A stretch of 8,611 nucleotides of DNA. Origin: an uncultured Armatimonadota bacterium. Lineage in GTDB: Bacteria; Armatimonadota; UBA5829; DTJY01. The DNA lies in assembly GCA_937875395.1 (NCBI GenBank), contig CALNCU010000217.1, forward strand, positions 1 to 8,611, read 5' to 3'. The translations under genes were made by a program, and so were the position numbers. The notes beneath the pieces were generated by a model. That model searched no databases, was not told where the DNA came from, and saw only the letters and a list, made by a program, of their open reading frames with translations. The stretch's first letter is position 1, and each line of letters opens with the position of its first letter. Shown piece by piece: positions 1 through 5,965 of this stretch.

Positions 1-40
1 TTTTCGAGACCGCCCGATTCAACCGCTCTCGCACCTCTCC
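1..40 (-). tRNA. tRNA-Ser(CGA), 5' part only (cut by window edge)
   Basis: The reverse complement of these 40 bases reads as the 5' half of a serine tRNA: acceptor strand GGAGAGG, then TG, a class II-type D arm, and the anticodon loop CTCGAAA with anticodon CGA (codon UCG). From memory it closely matches the same stretch of E. coli tRNA-Ser(CGA). The 3' anticodon strand, the long variable arm and the T arm lie beyond position 1, so the fold cannot be completed. It starts 10 bases after the CCA end of the upstream tRNA-Arg, which implies one transcript. Confidence 0.85.
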
Positions 41-50
41 AGATGCAAAA

Positions 51-126
51 TGGCGCCCTTGGAGAGAATCGAACTCCCGACGCCCTCCTTAGGACGGAGG
101 CGCTCTATCCACTGAGCTACAAGGGC
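51..126 (-). tRNA. tRNA-Arg(CCT)
   Basis: A complete 76-nt cloverleaf can be drawn on the minus strand. The acceptor pairs GCCCTTG with CAAGGGC, followed by discriminator G and an encoded CCA at 51-53. The D stem is GCTC/GAGC. The anticodon stem CCTCC/GGAGG encloses loop GTCCTAA, giving anticodon CCT (codon AGG). The T loop is TTCGATT. Position 32 of the loop is G rather than the usual pyrimidine, a minor oddity. It sits 36 bases after the first tRNA-Arg and 10 bases before the tRNA-Ser. Confidence 0.95.
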
Positions 127-162
127 AACATGCGTTACCGAAGTATGTACGGGGTAAAAAAC

Positions 163-238
163 TGGCGCGCTTGGAGGGACTCGAACCCCCGGCCTAAAGG
201 TCCGCAACCTTTCGCTCTATCCGCTGAGCTACAAGCGC
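163..238 (-). tRNA. tRNA-Arg(GCG)
   Basis: A complete 76-nt cloverleaf on the minus strand. The acceptor pairs GCGCTTG with CAAGCGC, followed by discriminator G and an encoded CCA at 163-165. The D stem is GCTC/GAGC. The anticodon stem AAAGG/CCTTT encloses loop TTGCGGA, giving anticodon GCG, which reads CGC and, by wobble, CGU. The T loop is TTCGAGT. Most bacteria read these codons with an ACG anticodon edited to ICG by TadA, so an unedited G34 isoacceptor is unusual. It is the first gene of the tRNA operon, about 16 bases after the likely transcription start. Confidence 0.95.
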
Positions 239-260
239 GCATGTGCCATAACAACACAGA

Positions 261-289
261 AGTATACCACGATGAAGGCTAATTGTCAA
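261..289 (-). promoter_or_regulatory. Sigma70-type promoter of the tRNA operon
   Basis: On the minus strand a perfect -35 box TTGACA (284-289) is followed after exactly 17 bases by TATACT (261-266), one mismatch from the consensus -10. Initiation near position 254 would leave a leader of about 16 bases before tRNA-Arg(GCG). No other gene lies between, so the promoter should drive Arg(GCG), Arg(CCT) and Ser(CGA). Its strength fits a stable RNA operon. Confidence 0.85.
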
Positions 290-387
290 CGTTATATGCC
301 CGTAAAATCGGCGCCGGTGTTTACATAAATTCAAAGTTGGGGAAACATAATACTTGAGGTCCACTCTACACTCTGGGAGGCGCTCTC

Positions 388-999
388 ATGGAAATTCTGG
401 TGTTGTTCCATAGCAGGTACGGCACGGTGTACCGGTTGGCAAAGGAGATAGCATCCGGCATAAATGATGTGCAGGGCGTGCAGGCCAGAGTTCGCCGGAG
501 CCGTGAAGTTGCTCCAATAGAGATAATCCGTTCCAACCCCAGATGGTCCGCCATGTATGACAAGCTTGAAAGAGAAGTGCCGGAGGTCTCATTAAGCGAT
601 CTGGCCGAAACACAGGGCATTGCGCTTGGAAGCCCCACCCGCTACGGCAACATAGAACCCTCCCTTGGAAACTTCCTTGAAACCGTGGGAGAGCTATGGA
701 CAAAAGGCTCCCTTCTTGGGAAGGTGGGCGGAGTCTTTTGCAGCACAGGAACAATGCATGGCGGAAACGAGACAACGCTTATAACCATGATGCTCCCTCT
801 TATGCATCTTGGATACATAATAATGCCCTTGTCATACTGCGACCCGGGCGTCTCATTTACAGAGCGGGGCGGAACCCCCTACGGCCCAAGCTGTGTTGCA
901 GGCACAAACGATGATAAGGGGCCGGATGATATAGAACTCGCCCTCTGCAGAATCTTTGGACGCCGGTTGGCAGAGACAACAAAGCATCTACACAAATAA
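388..999 (+). CDS. wrbA: WrbA-type NAD(P)H:quinone oxidoreductase (flavodoxin-like)
   Basis: This 203-residue protein matches the WrbA family, which binds FMN and reduces quinones by two electrons using NAD(P)H in the cytosol. The N-terminal phosphate-binding loop is HSRYGTV (8-14). Further family signatures are GSPTRYGN (81-88), LWTKGSLLGKVGGVF (103-117), STGTMHGGNETT (119-130) and GGTPYG (161-166). The length is close to E. coli WrbA (198 aa), so the gene looks complete. The start is supported by GGGAGG at 375-380, 7 bases before the ATG. It ends 19 bases before the E1-alpha start, which makes it the first gene of the dehydrogenase operon. I could not find a clear plus-strand promoter in 290-380. 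The family is certain; the physiological quinone and the link to the dehydrogenase are inference. Confidence 0.92.
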   Translation: MEILVLFHSRYGTVYRLAKEIASGINDVQGVQARVRRSREVAPIEIIRSNPRWSAMYDKLEREVPEVSLSDLAETQGIALGSPTRYGNIEPSLGNFLETVGELWTKGSLLGKVGGVFCSTGTMHGGNETTLITMMLPLMHLGYIIMPLSYCDPGVSFTERGGTPYGPSCVAGTNDDKGPDDIELALCRIFGRRLAETTKHLHK

Positions 1000-1018
1000 A
1001 GAAAGGCGGCGCAGAATT

Positions 1019-1999
1019 ATGTCCCTATACACAGAACGAATGATTCTTAGCCGTGACCAACTTATAGGCATGTACCAAACCATGCAGAGGATTAGAAGCT
1101 TTGAAGAAAAATCCTCTGAGCTATACACCAAAGGCAAGATAGGCGGATTCCTGCACCTGTATATTGGACAAGAAGCAGTAGGCGTAGGCTTTATAAGCGC
1201 CCTCAAAGAAGATGATTACGTAATAGGCTCCTACCGGGATCATGGGCAGTGCATTGCCAAAGGAACCTCTACCAGAGAGATTATGGCAGAACTCTTTGGC
1301 AAATCCACCGGCATCTCCCGTGGCAAGGGCGGGTCTATGCATCTGTTTGATGTTAAACGCGGCTTCCTGGGCGGGCACGGCATAGTAGGCGGAGGGATAC
1401 CGGTTGCAGCAGGCGTGGGGCTTGCCATCCGATACAAAAAAACGGACCAGGTGGTAATCTGCTTCTTTGGCGACGGAGCCGTAAATGAGGGAGCGTTCCA
1501 TGAGGCGCTGAACATGGTGGCGCTATGGAAGCTGCCGGTAATCTACGTGCTGGAGAACAACCTGTACGGCATGGGAACCGCAGCCTACCGGGCATCCTCC
1601 ATACCAGACCTTATCCGCCGGGCAAGCTGTTACGATATAGATCGCGAGCAAGTGGACGGCATGGATGTACTTGCCGTGAGAGAAGTTGCAGAGCGAACCA
1701 TCTATAAAACAAGGACGGATAAAGAGCCTAGGTTTATAGAGGCAATCACGTACCGCTACAGGGGGCACTCCATATCTGACCCCGGGGCCTACCGTACCAG
1801 GGAAGAGATAGAAGAGTGGCAGAAGCGCGACCCCATAATGCGGATGGAAAACTACCTTAAAGAGAACTCCATGATTACGGATGATGAGATTAAAGCTATC
1901 CGCGAAGAGATATCTGCAGAGATACAGGATGCCGTAGAGTTTTCAGAGAACAGCCCGTTCCCGTCTAAAGAGGAATTGTATACGGATATTTATGCGTAA
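1019..1999 (+). CDS. pdhA: Pyruvate dehydrogenase E1 component, alpha subunit
   Basis: The alpha subunit of the thiamine diphosphate-dependent E1 decarboxylates the 2-oxoacid and passes the acyl group to the E2 lipoyl arm. The 326-residue protein has GGFLHLYIGQEAVGVG (42-57), YRDHG (72-76), a glycine-rich stretch at 114-127, and the ThDP/Mg2+ motif running from GDG (151-153) to NN (180-181). The phosphorylation-loop region YRYRGHSISDPGAYRT is at 245-260. These match the pyruvate-type E1-alpha of the two-subunit form. I chose the ATG at 1019: the frame is open back to 956, but that extension overlaps wrbA and adds a basic segment unlike the family. GAAAGGCGG at 1001-1009 can serve as ribosome binding site. 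The stop overlaps a possible, rejected upstream start of E1-beta. Substrate is inferred; acetoin or branched-chain acids remain possible. Confidence 0.93.
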   Translation: MSLYTERMILSRDQLIGMYQTMQRIRSFEEKSSELYTKGKIGGFLHLYIGQEAVGVGFISALKEDDYVIGSYRDHGQCIAKGTSTREIMAELFGKSTGISRGKGGSMHLFDVKRGFLGGHGIVGGGIPVAAGVGLAIRYKKTDQVVICFFGDGAVNEGAFHEALNMVALWKLPVIYVLENNLYGMGTAAYRASSIPDLIRRASCYDIDREQVDGMDVLAVREVAERTIYKTRTDKEPRFIEAITYRYRGHSISDPGAYRTREEIEEWQKRDPIMRMENYLKENSMITDDEIKAIREEISAEIQDAVEFSENSPFPSKEELYTDIYA

Positions 2000-2009
2000 G
2001 GGAGGCGGC

Positions 2010-2993
2010 ATGGCGGCAAACATAACCTATAGAGAAGCCTTAAACCAGGCCTTAAGGGAAGAGCTGCAAAACAACCCAGACGTATTTATTATAGGAGAAG
2101 AAGTAGCCCAATACGGAGGCGCATACAAGGTAACGGAAGGGCTCTACAAAGAGTTCGGACCGGAGAGAGTGGTAGACACCCCTATCTCAGAGGAAGGCAT
2201 AGCCGGGTGCGGAATAGGCGCCGCAATGCTGGGCCTGCGCCCGGTTGTAGAGATGATGACGGTAAACTTTACACTACTTGCCATGGATCAGATAGTAAAC
2301 AACGCGGCCAAGTTAAGATACATGTCCGGCGGACAGTTTCAAATACCCGCAGTCATCCGTACGCCGCAGAGTTTGGGACTGCAACTTGGCGCCCAGCACT
2401 CCCAGAGCCTGGAAGCATGGTATGCGCATGTCCCGGGGCTAAAGGTAATAGCCCCCGCTACTCCCGCCGATGCCAAGGGGCTCCTTAAAAGCTCCATTCG
2501 CGACAACAACCCCATCATCTTCCTTGAAAACGAGATGCTTTACGGCACAAAGGGAGAAGTCCCGGAAGGAGAGCTGTTCATCCCAATAGGAAAGGCAGAT
2601 GTTAAACGCCAGGGCAAAGATATAACGCTTATATCTTACTCAATGATGCTCATTCAAGCTATGAAGGCGGCAGATACGCTTGCAAAAGAGGGTATAGATG
2701 TAGAAGTTCTGGACCTTAGAACGCTCCGTCCGCTTGATGCAGAGAGCATTCTTGCTTCCGTAAAAAAGACGCATAAAGCAGTGATAGCAGAAGCGGATTG
2801 GAAGTCCTGTGGGATGGGCGCAGAGGTTACATCCATAATACTCTCCGGTGCCTTTGATTACCTGGATGCGCCGGTTGTGCGGGTAGCGCTGGCAGAGGTT
2901 CCCATGCCCTACTCCAAACCGCTGGAAAAGGCGGCCATACCTACTGCAGATGATATAGCCGCAGCAGTAAGAAAGATTATGGGAAAAGGATAG
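2010..2993 (+). CDS. pdhB: Pyruvate dehydrogenase E1 component, beta subunit
   Basis: The beta subunit completes the E1 active site and contacts E2. The 327-residue length is normal for the family. Visible signatures are EEVAQYGGAYKVTEGL (30-45), DTPISEEG (56-63, whose first Glu aligns with the ThDP-activating glutamate), LRPVVEMMTVNF (76-87), AAKLRYMSGG (99-108), GAQHSQSLEAWYAHVPGLKV (127-146), IRDNNPIIFLENE (163-175), DLRTLRPLD (235-243) and EVPMPYSKPLE (296-306). The start at 2010 has AAGGGAGG (1998-2005) directly upstream. An in-frame ATG at 1992 overlaps the E1-alpha stop and lacks a properly spaced site. Only 10 bases separate it from E1-alpha, which indicates coupled expression in roughly equal amounts. 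Confidence 0.94.
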   Translation: MAANITYREALNQALREELQNNPDVFIIGEEVAQYGGAYKVTEGLYKEFGPERVVDTPISEEGIAGCGIGAAMLGLRPVVEMMTVNFTLLAMDQIVNNAAKLRYMSGGQFQIPAVIRTPQSLGLQLGAQHSQSLEAWYAHVPGLKVIAPATPADAKGLLKSSIRDNNPIIFLENEMLYGTKGEVPEGELFIPIGKADVKRQGKDITLISYSMMLIQAMKAADTLAKEGIDVEVLDLRTLRPLDAESILASVKKTHKAVIAEADWKSCGMGAEVTSIILSGAFDYLDAPVVRVALAEVPMPYSKPLEKAAIPTADDIAAAVRKIMGKG

Positions 2994-3007
2994 ATTTGGA
3001 GGAGATT

Positions 3008-4231
3008 ATGGCGGAAGTTACAATGCCCAAGATGAGCGATACCATGGAGGAAGGCACCGTAGTCCGATGGATCAAGCATGAGGGCGATACCGTTGACAAA
3101 GGCCAGATAATAGCTGAAATAGAGACGGATAAAGCCAACGTAGAGATGGAAGCCTTTGAGCAGGGCGTAATCAGCAAAATTCTTGTTCATGAGGGGGAGG
3201 CGGTACCCGTAGGCCAACCGATAGCCGTAATAGAGACGGCAGGGGCCGCCGTACACCCGGAGGCACAGGCAGTTATTCCAGAGGCGCCCGCTCCTGCCCA
3301 GCCGGAGGCGCCGGAAGAAGTGCCTCAGGAGCCGCCCGCAGAAGCAGCCGTGCCGGAAGAGGAACGTATAATGGCCTCTCCGCTTGCAAGGCGTATGGCG
3401 GAAGAGAGAGGGATTGATCTCTCTAAAATCCATGGAACAGGCCCAAACGGGCGTATTACAGAAACAGACATAGAAGACTTCCTTAAAGCAGAAAAAAAGG
3501 AAGAAGCCCCCACCCCGCCCAGGCCTGCAGAGGAAGCAGCACCCATCCCGGCGGAAGCAGAGGAGCAGGAACTAAGCCGCATGCGCAAGACTATTGCAGA
3601 GCGGATGGCAAAATCCAAGCAGACCATTCCGCATTTCTACGTAACCGCAGATGTAGCCATGGATTGGGCAGCCCGCACCCGGGAAGAGCTCAACGCACAT
3701 GAAGACCAGGTGAAAATCTCATTCACAGATATGATAATCAAGGCTGCCGCGCTTGCGCTTAAAGAGTTCCCGCAGGTAAACTCATCCTTCCATGAAAATA
3801 AGCTGCTTATGCATAAGAATATAAATGTTGGGCTTGCGGTGGCGCTGCCGGACGGACTGGTTGCCCCCGTGGTGCACAACGCAGACAGCATGCCCCTTAG
3901 GCAGATTGCCGCGGAGACTAAAGAGCTTGCCAAGCGAGCCAGGGAGAACACCCTTACAACAACGGATTACACCGGCGGCACCTTTACCATATCAAACCTT
4001 GGCATGTTTGATGTGGAAGAGTTTGCAGCCATTATAAATCCGCCGGAGAGCGCATCCATAGCGGTAGGAACCATCCGCGATATGCCCGTGGTAGAAGATG
4101 ATGCCATAACAATCTCAAAACGCATGAAGATGACCATCTCTGCAGACCACCGGGTGCTGGACGGCGCAGTAGCCGCCCAGTTTTTAAACAAGGTAAAGAG
4201 CTGCCTTGAATCCCCCACAAACCTGCTCTGA
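3008..4231 (+). CDS. pdhC: Dihydrolipoamide acetyltransferase, E2 component of pyruvate dehydrogenase
   Basis: E2 moves the acyl group from E1 to CoA and forms the core of the complex. The 407-residue protein reads in the usual order. One lipoyl domain (about 1-78) carries the lipoylation lysine K42 in IETDKANVEM. An Ala/Pro/Glu-rich linker (about 79-120) leads to a peripheral subunit-binding domain (about 122-160, ASPLARRMAEERGIDLSKI). A second acidic linker (161-189) leads to the catalytic domain. The catalytic motif SADHRVLDGA (378-387) holds His381 and Asp385; FTISNLGMF (326-334) is also typical. GGAGGAG at 2998-3004 lies 3 bases before the ATG, making 3008 preferable to a TTG at 2996. 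It is the last gene of the operon. The acyl substrate is inferred as acetyl. Confidence 0.94.
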   Translation: MAEVTMPKMSDTMEEGTVVRWIKHEGDTVDKGQIIAEIETDKANVEMEAFEQGVISKILVHEGEAVPVGQPIAVIETAGAAVHPEAQAVIPEAPAPAQPEAPEEVPQEPPAEAAVPEEERIMASPLARRMAEERGIDLSKIHGTGPNGRITETDIEDFLKAEKKEEAPTPPRPAEEAAPIPAEAEEQELSRMRKTIAERMAKSKQTIPHFYVTADVAMDWAARTREELNAHEDQVKISFTDMIIKAAALALKEFPQVNSSFHENKLLMHKNINVGLAVALPDGLVAPVVHNADSMPLRQIAAETKELAKRARENTLTTTDYTGGTFTISNLGMFDVEEFAAIINPPESASIAVGTIRDMPVVEDDAITISKRMKMTISADHRVLDGAVAAQFLNKVKSCLESPTNLL

Positions 4232-4443
4232 TGGACAGTGCTTAAAGCCACCGGCAGATAACTTAATCCCCGGAGGTAGGTAAAGAGCATGTCAGAAGAG
4301 TAGCAGGGAGTAGCATTCTTCTGGGCCTCCGATTGGATGGGGTTTTCCGGTATATCACTGGCTCCATACTGCATGCGGGTTATCCTTTGCTACAGAATAT
4401 GTTACAAGTATGGACTTCAAGGTGCGCCGTACTTTGAAGAGAG
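4232..4443. other. Convergent intergenic region, no gene seen
   Basis: These 212 bases lie between the stops of E2 (plus) and the CapA-family gene (minus). I see no coding sequence with family similarity and no E3 fragment. The region holds the hairpin at 4415-4439, two 10-bp-spaced copies of GAGTAGCA (4298-4305 and 4308-4315), and a distant inverted pair CGGAGG (4270-4275) and CCTCCG (4325-4330). None is followed by a clear T tract. Confidence 0.6.
4415..4439 (+). terminator. Hairpin at the convergent junction, possible transcription end
   Basis: CTTCAA (4415-4420) pairs with TTGAAG (4434-4439). The stem continues inward to 11 base pairs with two G-U pairs around a GCC loop when read as plus-strand RNA. 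On the minus strand the two G-U pairs become A-C mismatches, so the plus orientation folds better. It lies 183 bases after the E2 stop and 5 bases outside the CapA stop. No T-rich tail follows, so it is not a classic intrinsic terminator. Confidence 0.35.
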
Positions 4444-5736
4444 CTATATATTAATAATCCCCCGGCCTTTTTCTATTGCTATTTCCGTCTTAAAGGGAAC
4501 TGAAAGCTCTGACAGGCCTGCCAGTATACGCGTTGCATCCTCTTGTAAAGATGGATACGGCTGGCCTTTCCTCAAATCTTCGTACTCAAACCCAAGGGAT
4601 ACGGGGATCAGTTCTATGCGGTTAATTTTACCTTCCTTAACTTCAAATGCCGCCATAACAGATTCAAACACCCTCCGGTCAACCCCCAGGCCGCGGGTAT
4701 TATTAGCGCTTCTTGCATTCATCCCATCCAAAACAGTGCTGTCCGGCCCCAAGCCGTAGTTTTCAAAAAAATCCGCTGGCTGCCGTTCTACAAAATCGTT
4801 TTGGAAGATAAAATCACCCAGGCTGTAGAAGATCGGCCGGTTCCGGTAGACCTCTATGCCGCGCAGAATATGCGGGCCGTGGCCAAGATAAGCATGAGCG
4901 CCGTTATCAATACATAAACGGGCAAACTCGCGCGCAAAATCTGCCGGCCTATCCTTTTCTGCGCCCTTCATTTCATGGAAATGGTGGCTGACCAAAACAA
5001 CATCCGCCTGCGCCGCCGCCTCTTTAACGGAATTGATAATCCGCTGGGCATCTTGCGCATGAACCGCGGTTGCCGTGCCGGGTTCTCCTATTTCAAACTT
5101 GATATCTCTAACTAAAAAGCCGCCCTCTTCCGCCGTGGCAAATCCTTCTCTTTCCATTTGCAGGCGGGTAGCATTCACCTCTGTCTGATTGATAATCTCT
5201 TGAAGGCGTTCAAAATCTTCCCTGCCCACATAATGGGTTGTCTTGAACCGCAGCAGATTTGAGCCCGGGCGACCGGCGACATCCCGGCGGCCTGCCCCTG
5301 CCCTGTGCCAGTCTGGAACTGAGGATGTAACGCCTATTAATGCAACTCTGCCGTGGGCGGTATCCAAGTACTTTGGCATAGAGGCTTCGCGCAGGTCTCC
5401 GCCAACTCCGGCATGAACGCAACCGGCGCTCTCCAAATGGCGGAGAGTGGTTAGCAGGCCATCCTGCCCCCAATCTAATGTATGATTATTGGCCCAGGCA
5501 AACATATTAAGCCCAAGCCACTTTAAATCGTCCAAAACCTGAGGGCGGGCAGCTGCCCAGGTTCCGCCGCTTACCGCAGATGGAGAGATTTCAAAATCAT
5601 GCAGCAGCACTTCAAAATTTGTAAATCTTACATCTGCTTTGCTTAGTATGCGCTTCAGCGCCCTGCATCCCTTATCATCACGCGGCAAACGCTGGGTTAT
5701 AAATGAATCCCCTGTAGCAATAATAGATACGGCCAT
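4444..5736 (-). CDS. CapA-family protein (poly-gamma-glutamate/capsule synthesis-type, metallophosphatase fold)
   Basis: The 430-residue protein belongs to the CapA/PgsA-like branch of calcineurin-type metallophosphatases, named after poly-gamma-glutamate capsule genes. Metal-site-type motifs appear in order: ATGDSF (7-12), NFE (40-42), WANNHTLDWG (81-90), SHHFHE (250-255), GHGPH (285-289) and SLGDFIF (305-311). I chose the ATG at 5736 because AGGAGT (5744-5749) lies 7 bases upstream and the motif GD falls at residues 9-10, as in family members without a leader. The frame stays open to 5895, but the extension runs through the palindromic repeats and is not protein-like, although LGVILMAVSIIATG is hydrophobic. 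With this start there is no signal peptide, unlike secreted CapA proteins. The comF stop lies 228 bases upstream, so it probably has its own promoter. The true substrate is unknown; capsule synthesis is only the family label. Confidence 0.85.
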   Translation of the reverse strand: MAVSIIATGDSFITQRLPRDDKGCRALKRILSKADVRFTNFEVLLHDFEISPSAVSGGTWAAARPQVLDDLKWLGLNMFAWANNHTLDWGQDGLLTTLRHLESAGCVHAGVGGDLREASMPKYLDTAHGRVALIGVTSSVPDWHRAGAGRRDVAGRPGSNLLRFKTTHYVGREDFERLQEIINQTEVNATRLQMEREGFATAEEGGFLVRDIKFEIGEPGTATAVHAQDAQRIINSVKEAAAQADVVLVSHHFHEMKGAEKDRPADFAREFARLCIDNGAHAYLGHGPHILRGIEVYRNRPIFYSLGDFIFQNDFVERQPADFFENYGLGPDSTVLDGMNARSANNTRGLGVDRRVFESVMAAFEVKEGKINRIELIPVSLGFEYEDLRKGQPYPSLQEDATRILAGLSELSVPFKTEIAIEKGRGIINI

Positions 5737-5786
5737 TAAAATTACTCCTAATGTTCTGTAAACTTGGATTTTCAGGTTCAAACAGG

Positions 5787-5826
5787 GCTCCGGCAGCGCC
5801 GCCTCCGGCTCTGCGACCGAAGCATC
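5787..5826 (+). repeat. Palindromic repeat unit, copy 1 of the CapA-side composite
   Basis: This 40-nt unit begins GCTCCGGCAGCG, has a CCTCCGG core, then CTCTGCGACCGAAG and GCATC. It matches the 40-nt units at 8499-8538 and 8560-8599 with few substitutions. The arms can fold: the outer CTCCGG pairs with CCGAAG with one A-C mismatch, and CAG pairs with CTG with a CGA bulge. It lies 50 bases upstream of the CapA-family start. Confidence 0.8.
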
Positions 5827-5848
5827 TTCCCGGAGAGAGGGTTGATGC
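5822..5848 (+). repeat. Palindromic spacer between repeat units (CapA side)
   Basis: These 27 bases are symmetric: GCATC-TT-CCC, a 7-base loop GGAGAGA, then GGG-TT-GATGC. The counterpart at 8534-8555 keeps the same plan with a shorter loop, and its G-T pair in place of G-C keeps the stem. It overlaps the last five bases of the preceding unit. Confidence 0.75.
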
Positions 5849-5853
5849 ACCTG

Positions 5854-5896
5854 GCTCCGGCAGCGGCATACTAAAGTGCTCTGCGACCAAAGCATC
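5854..5896 (+). repeat. Palindromic repeat unit, copy 2 of the CapA-side composite (diverged)
   Basis: A 43-nt relative of the 40-nt unit. It starts GCTCCGGCAGCGGC and ends GCTCTGCGACCAAAGCATC. The central CCTTCGG core is replaced by ATACTAAAGT. It follows copy 1 in the same orientation. Together the two units and spacer make a composite of 110 bp. Confidence 0.75.
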
Positions 5897-5931
5897 CAGG
5901 ATATAATTAAAGTTAACGCATATATGTATAA

Positions 5932-5965
5932 TACTTACCGCAGAGCTAAGCACCGCTGCCGGTAT
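5932..5965 (-). repeat. Degenerate inverted repeat unit at the end of comF
   Basis: Read on the minus strand this gives ACCGGCAGCGGTGCTTAGCT followed by CTGCGGTAAGTA. It matches the CGGCAGCGG...GCTCTGCG backbone of the other units in opposite orientation. TACC plus GCAG pairs with CTGC plus GGTA with one bulged C. It touches the comF stop codon, so it could end or stabilise that transcript, but no T tract follows. Confidence 0.6.

Noticed and set aside
19..282. Two open frames (19-207 minus, 43-282 plus) across the tRNA genes
   Set aside because: They translate tRNA arms into the familiar spurious peptides (for example VAQWIERL) and have no independent support.
956..1018. Longer N-terminus for E1-alpha starting at 956
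   Set aside because: It overlaps the wrbA 3' end and adds a basic stretch unlike the family; the ATG at 1019 gives a normal length and a usable ribosome binding site.
4298..4315. Tandem GAGTAGCA as an operator
   Set aside because: Only two 8-bp copies at a 10-bp spacing between two stop codons; chance is the simplest explanation.
4232..4443. Remnant of an E3 (dihydrolipoamide dehydrogenase) gene
   Set aside because: No FAD-binding GxGxxG stretch or CxxxxC redox motif can be read in any frame.
5737..5895. Longer N-terminus for the CapA-family gene
   Set aside because: The extension is encoded by the palindromic repeat units, and the ATG at 5736 has AGGAGT at good spacing.
5927..5932. Plus-strand TATAAT as a promoter
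   Set aside because: It sits in a short AT-rich stretch with no -35 box or exact TGn extension and would drive transcription antisense to comF.
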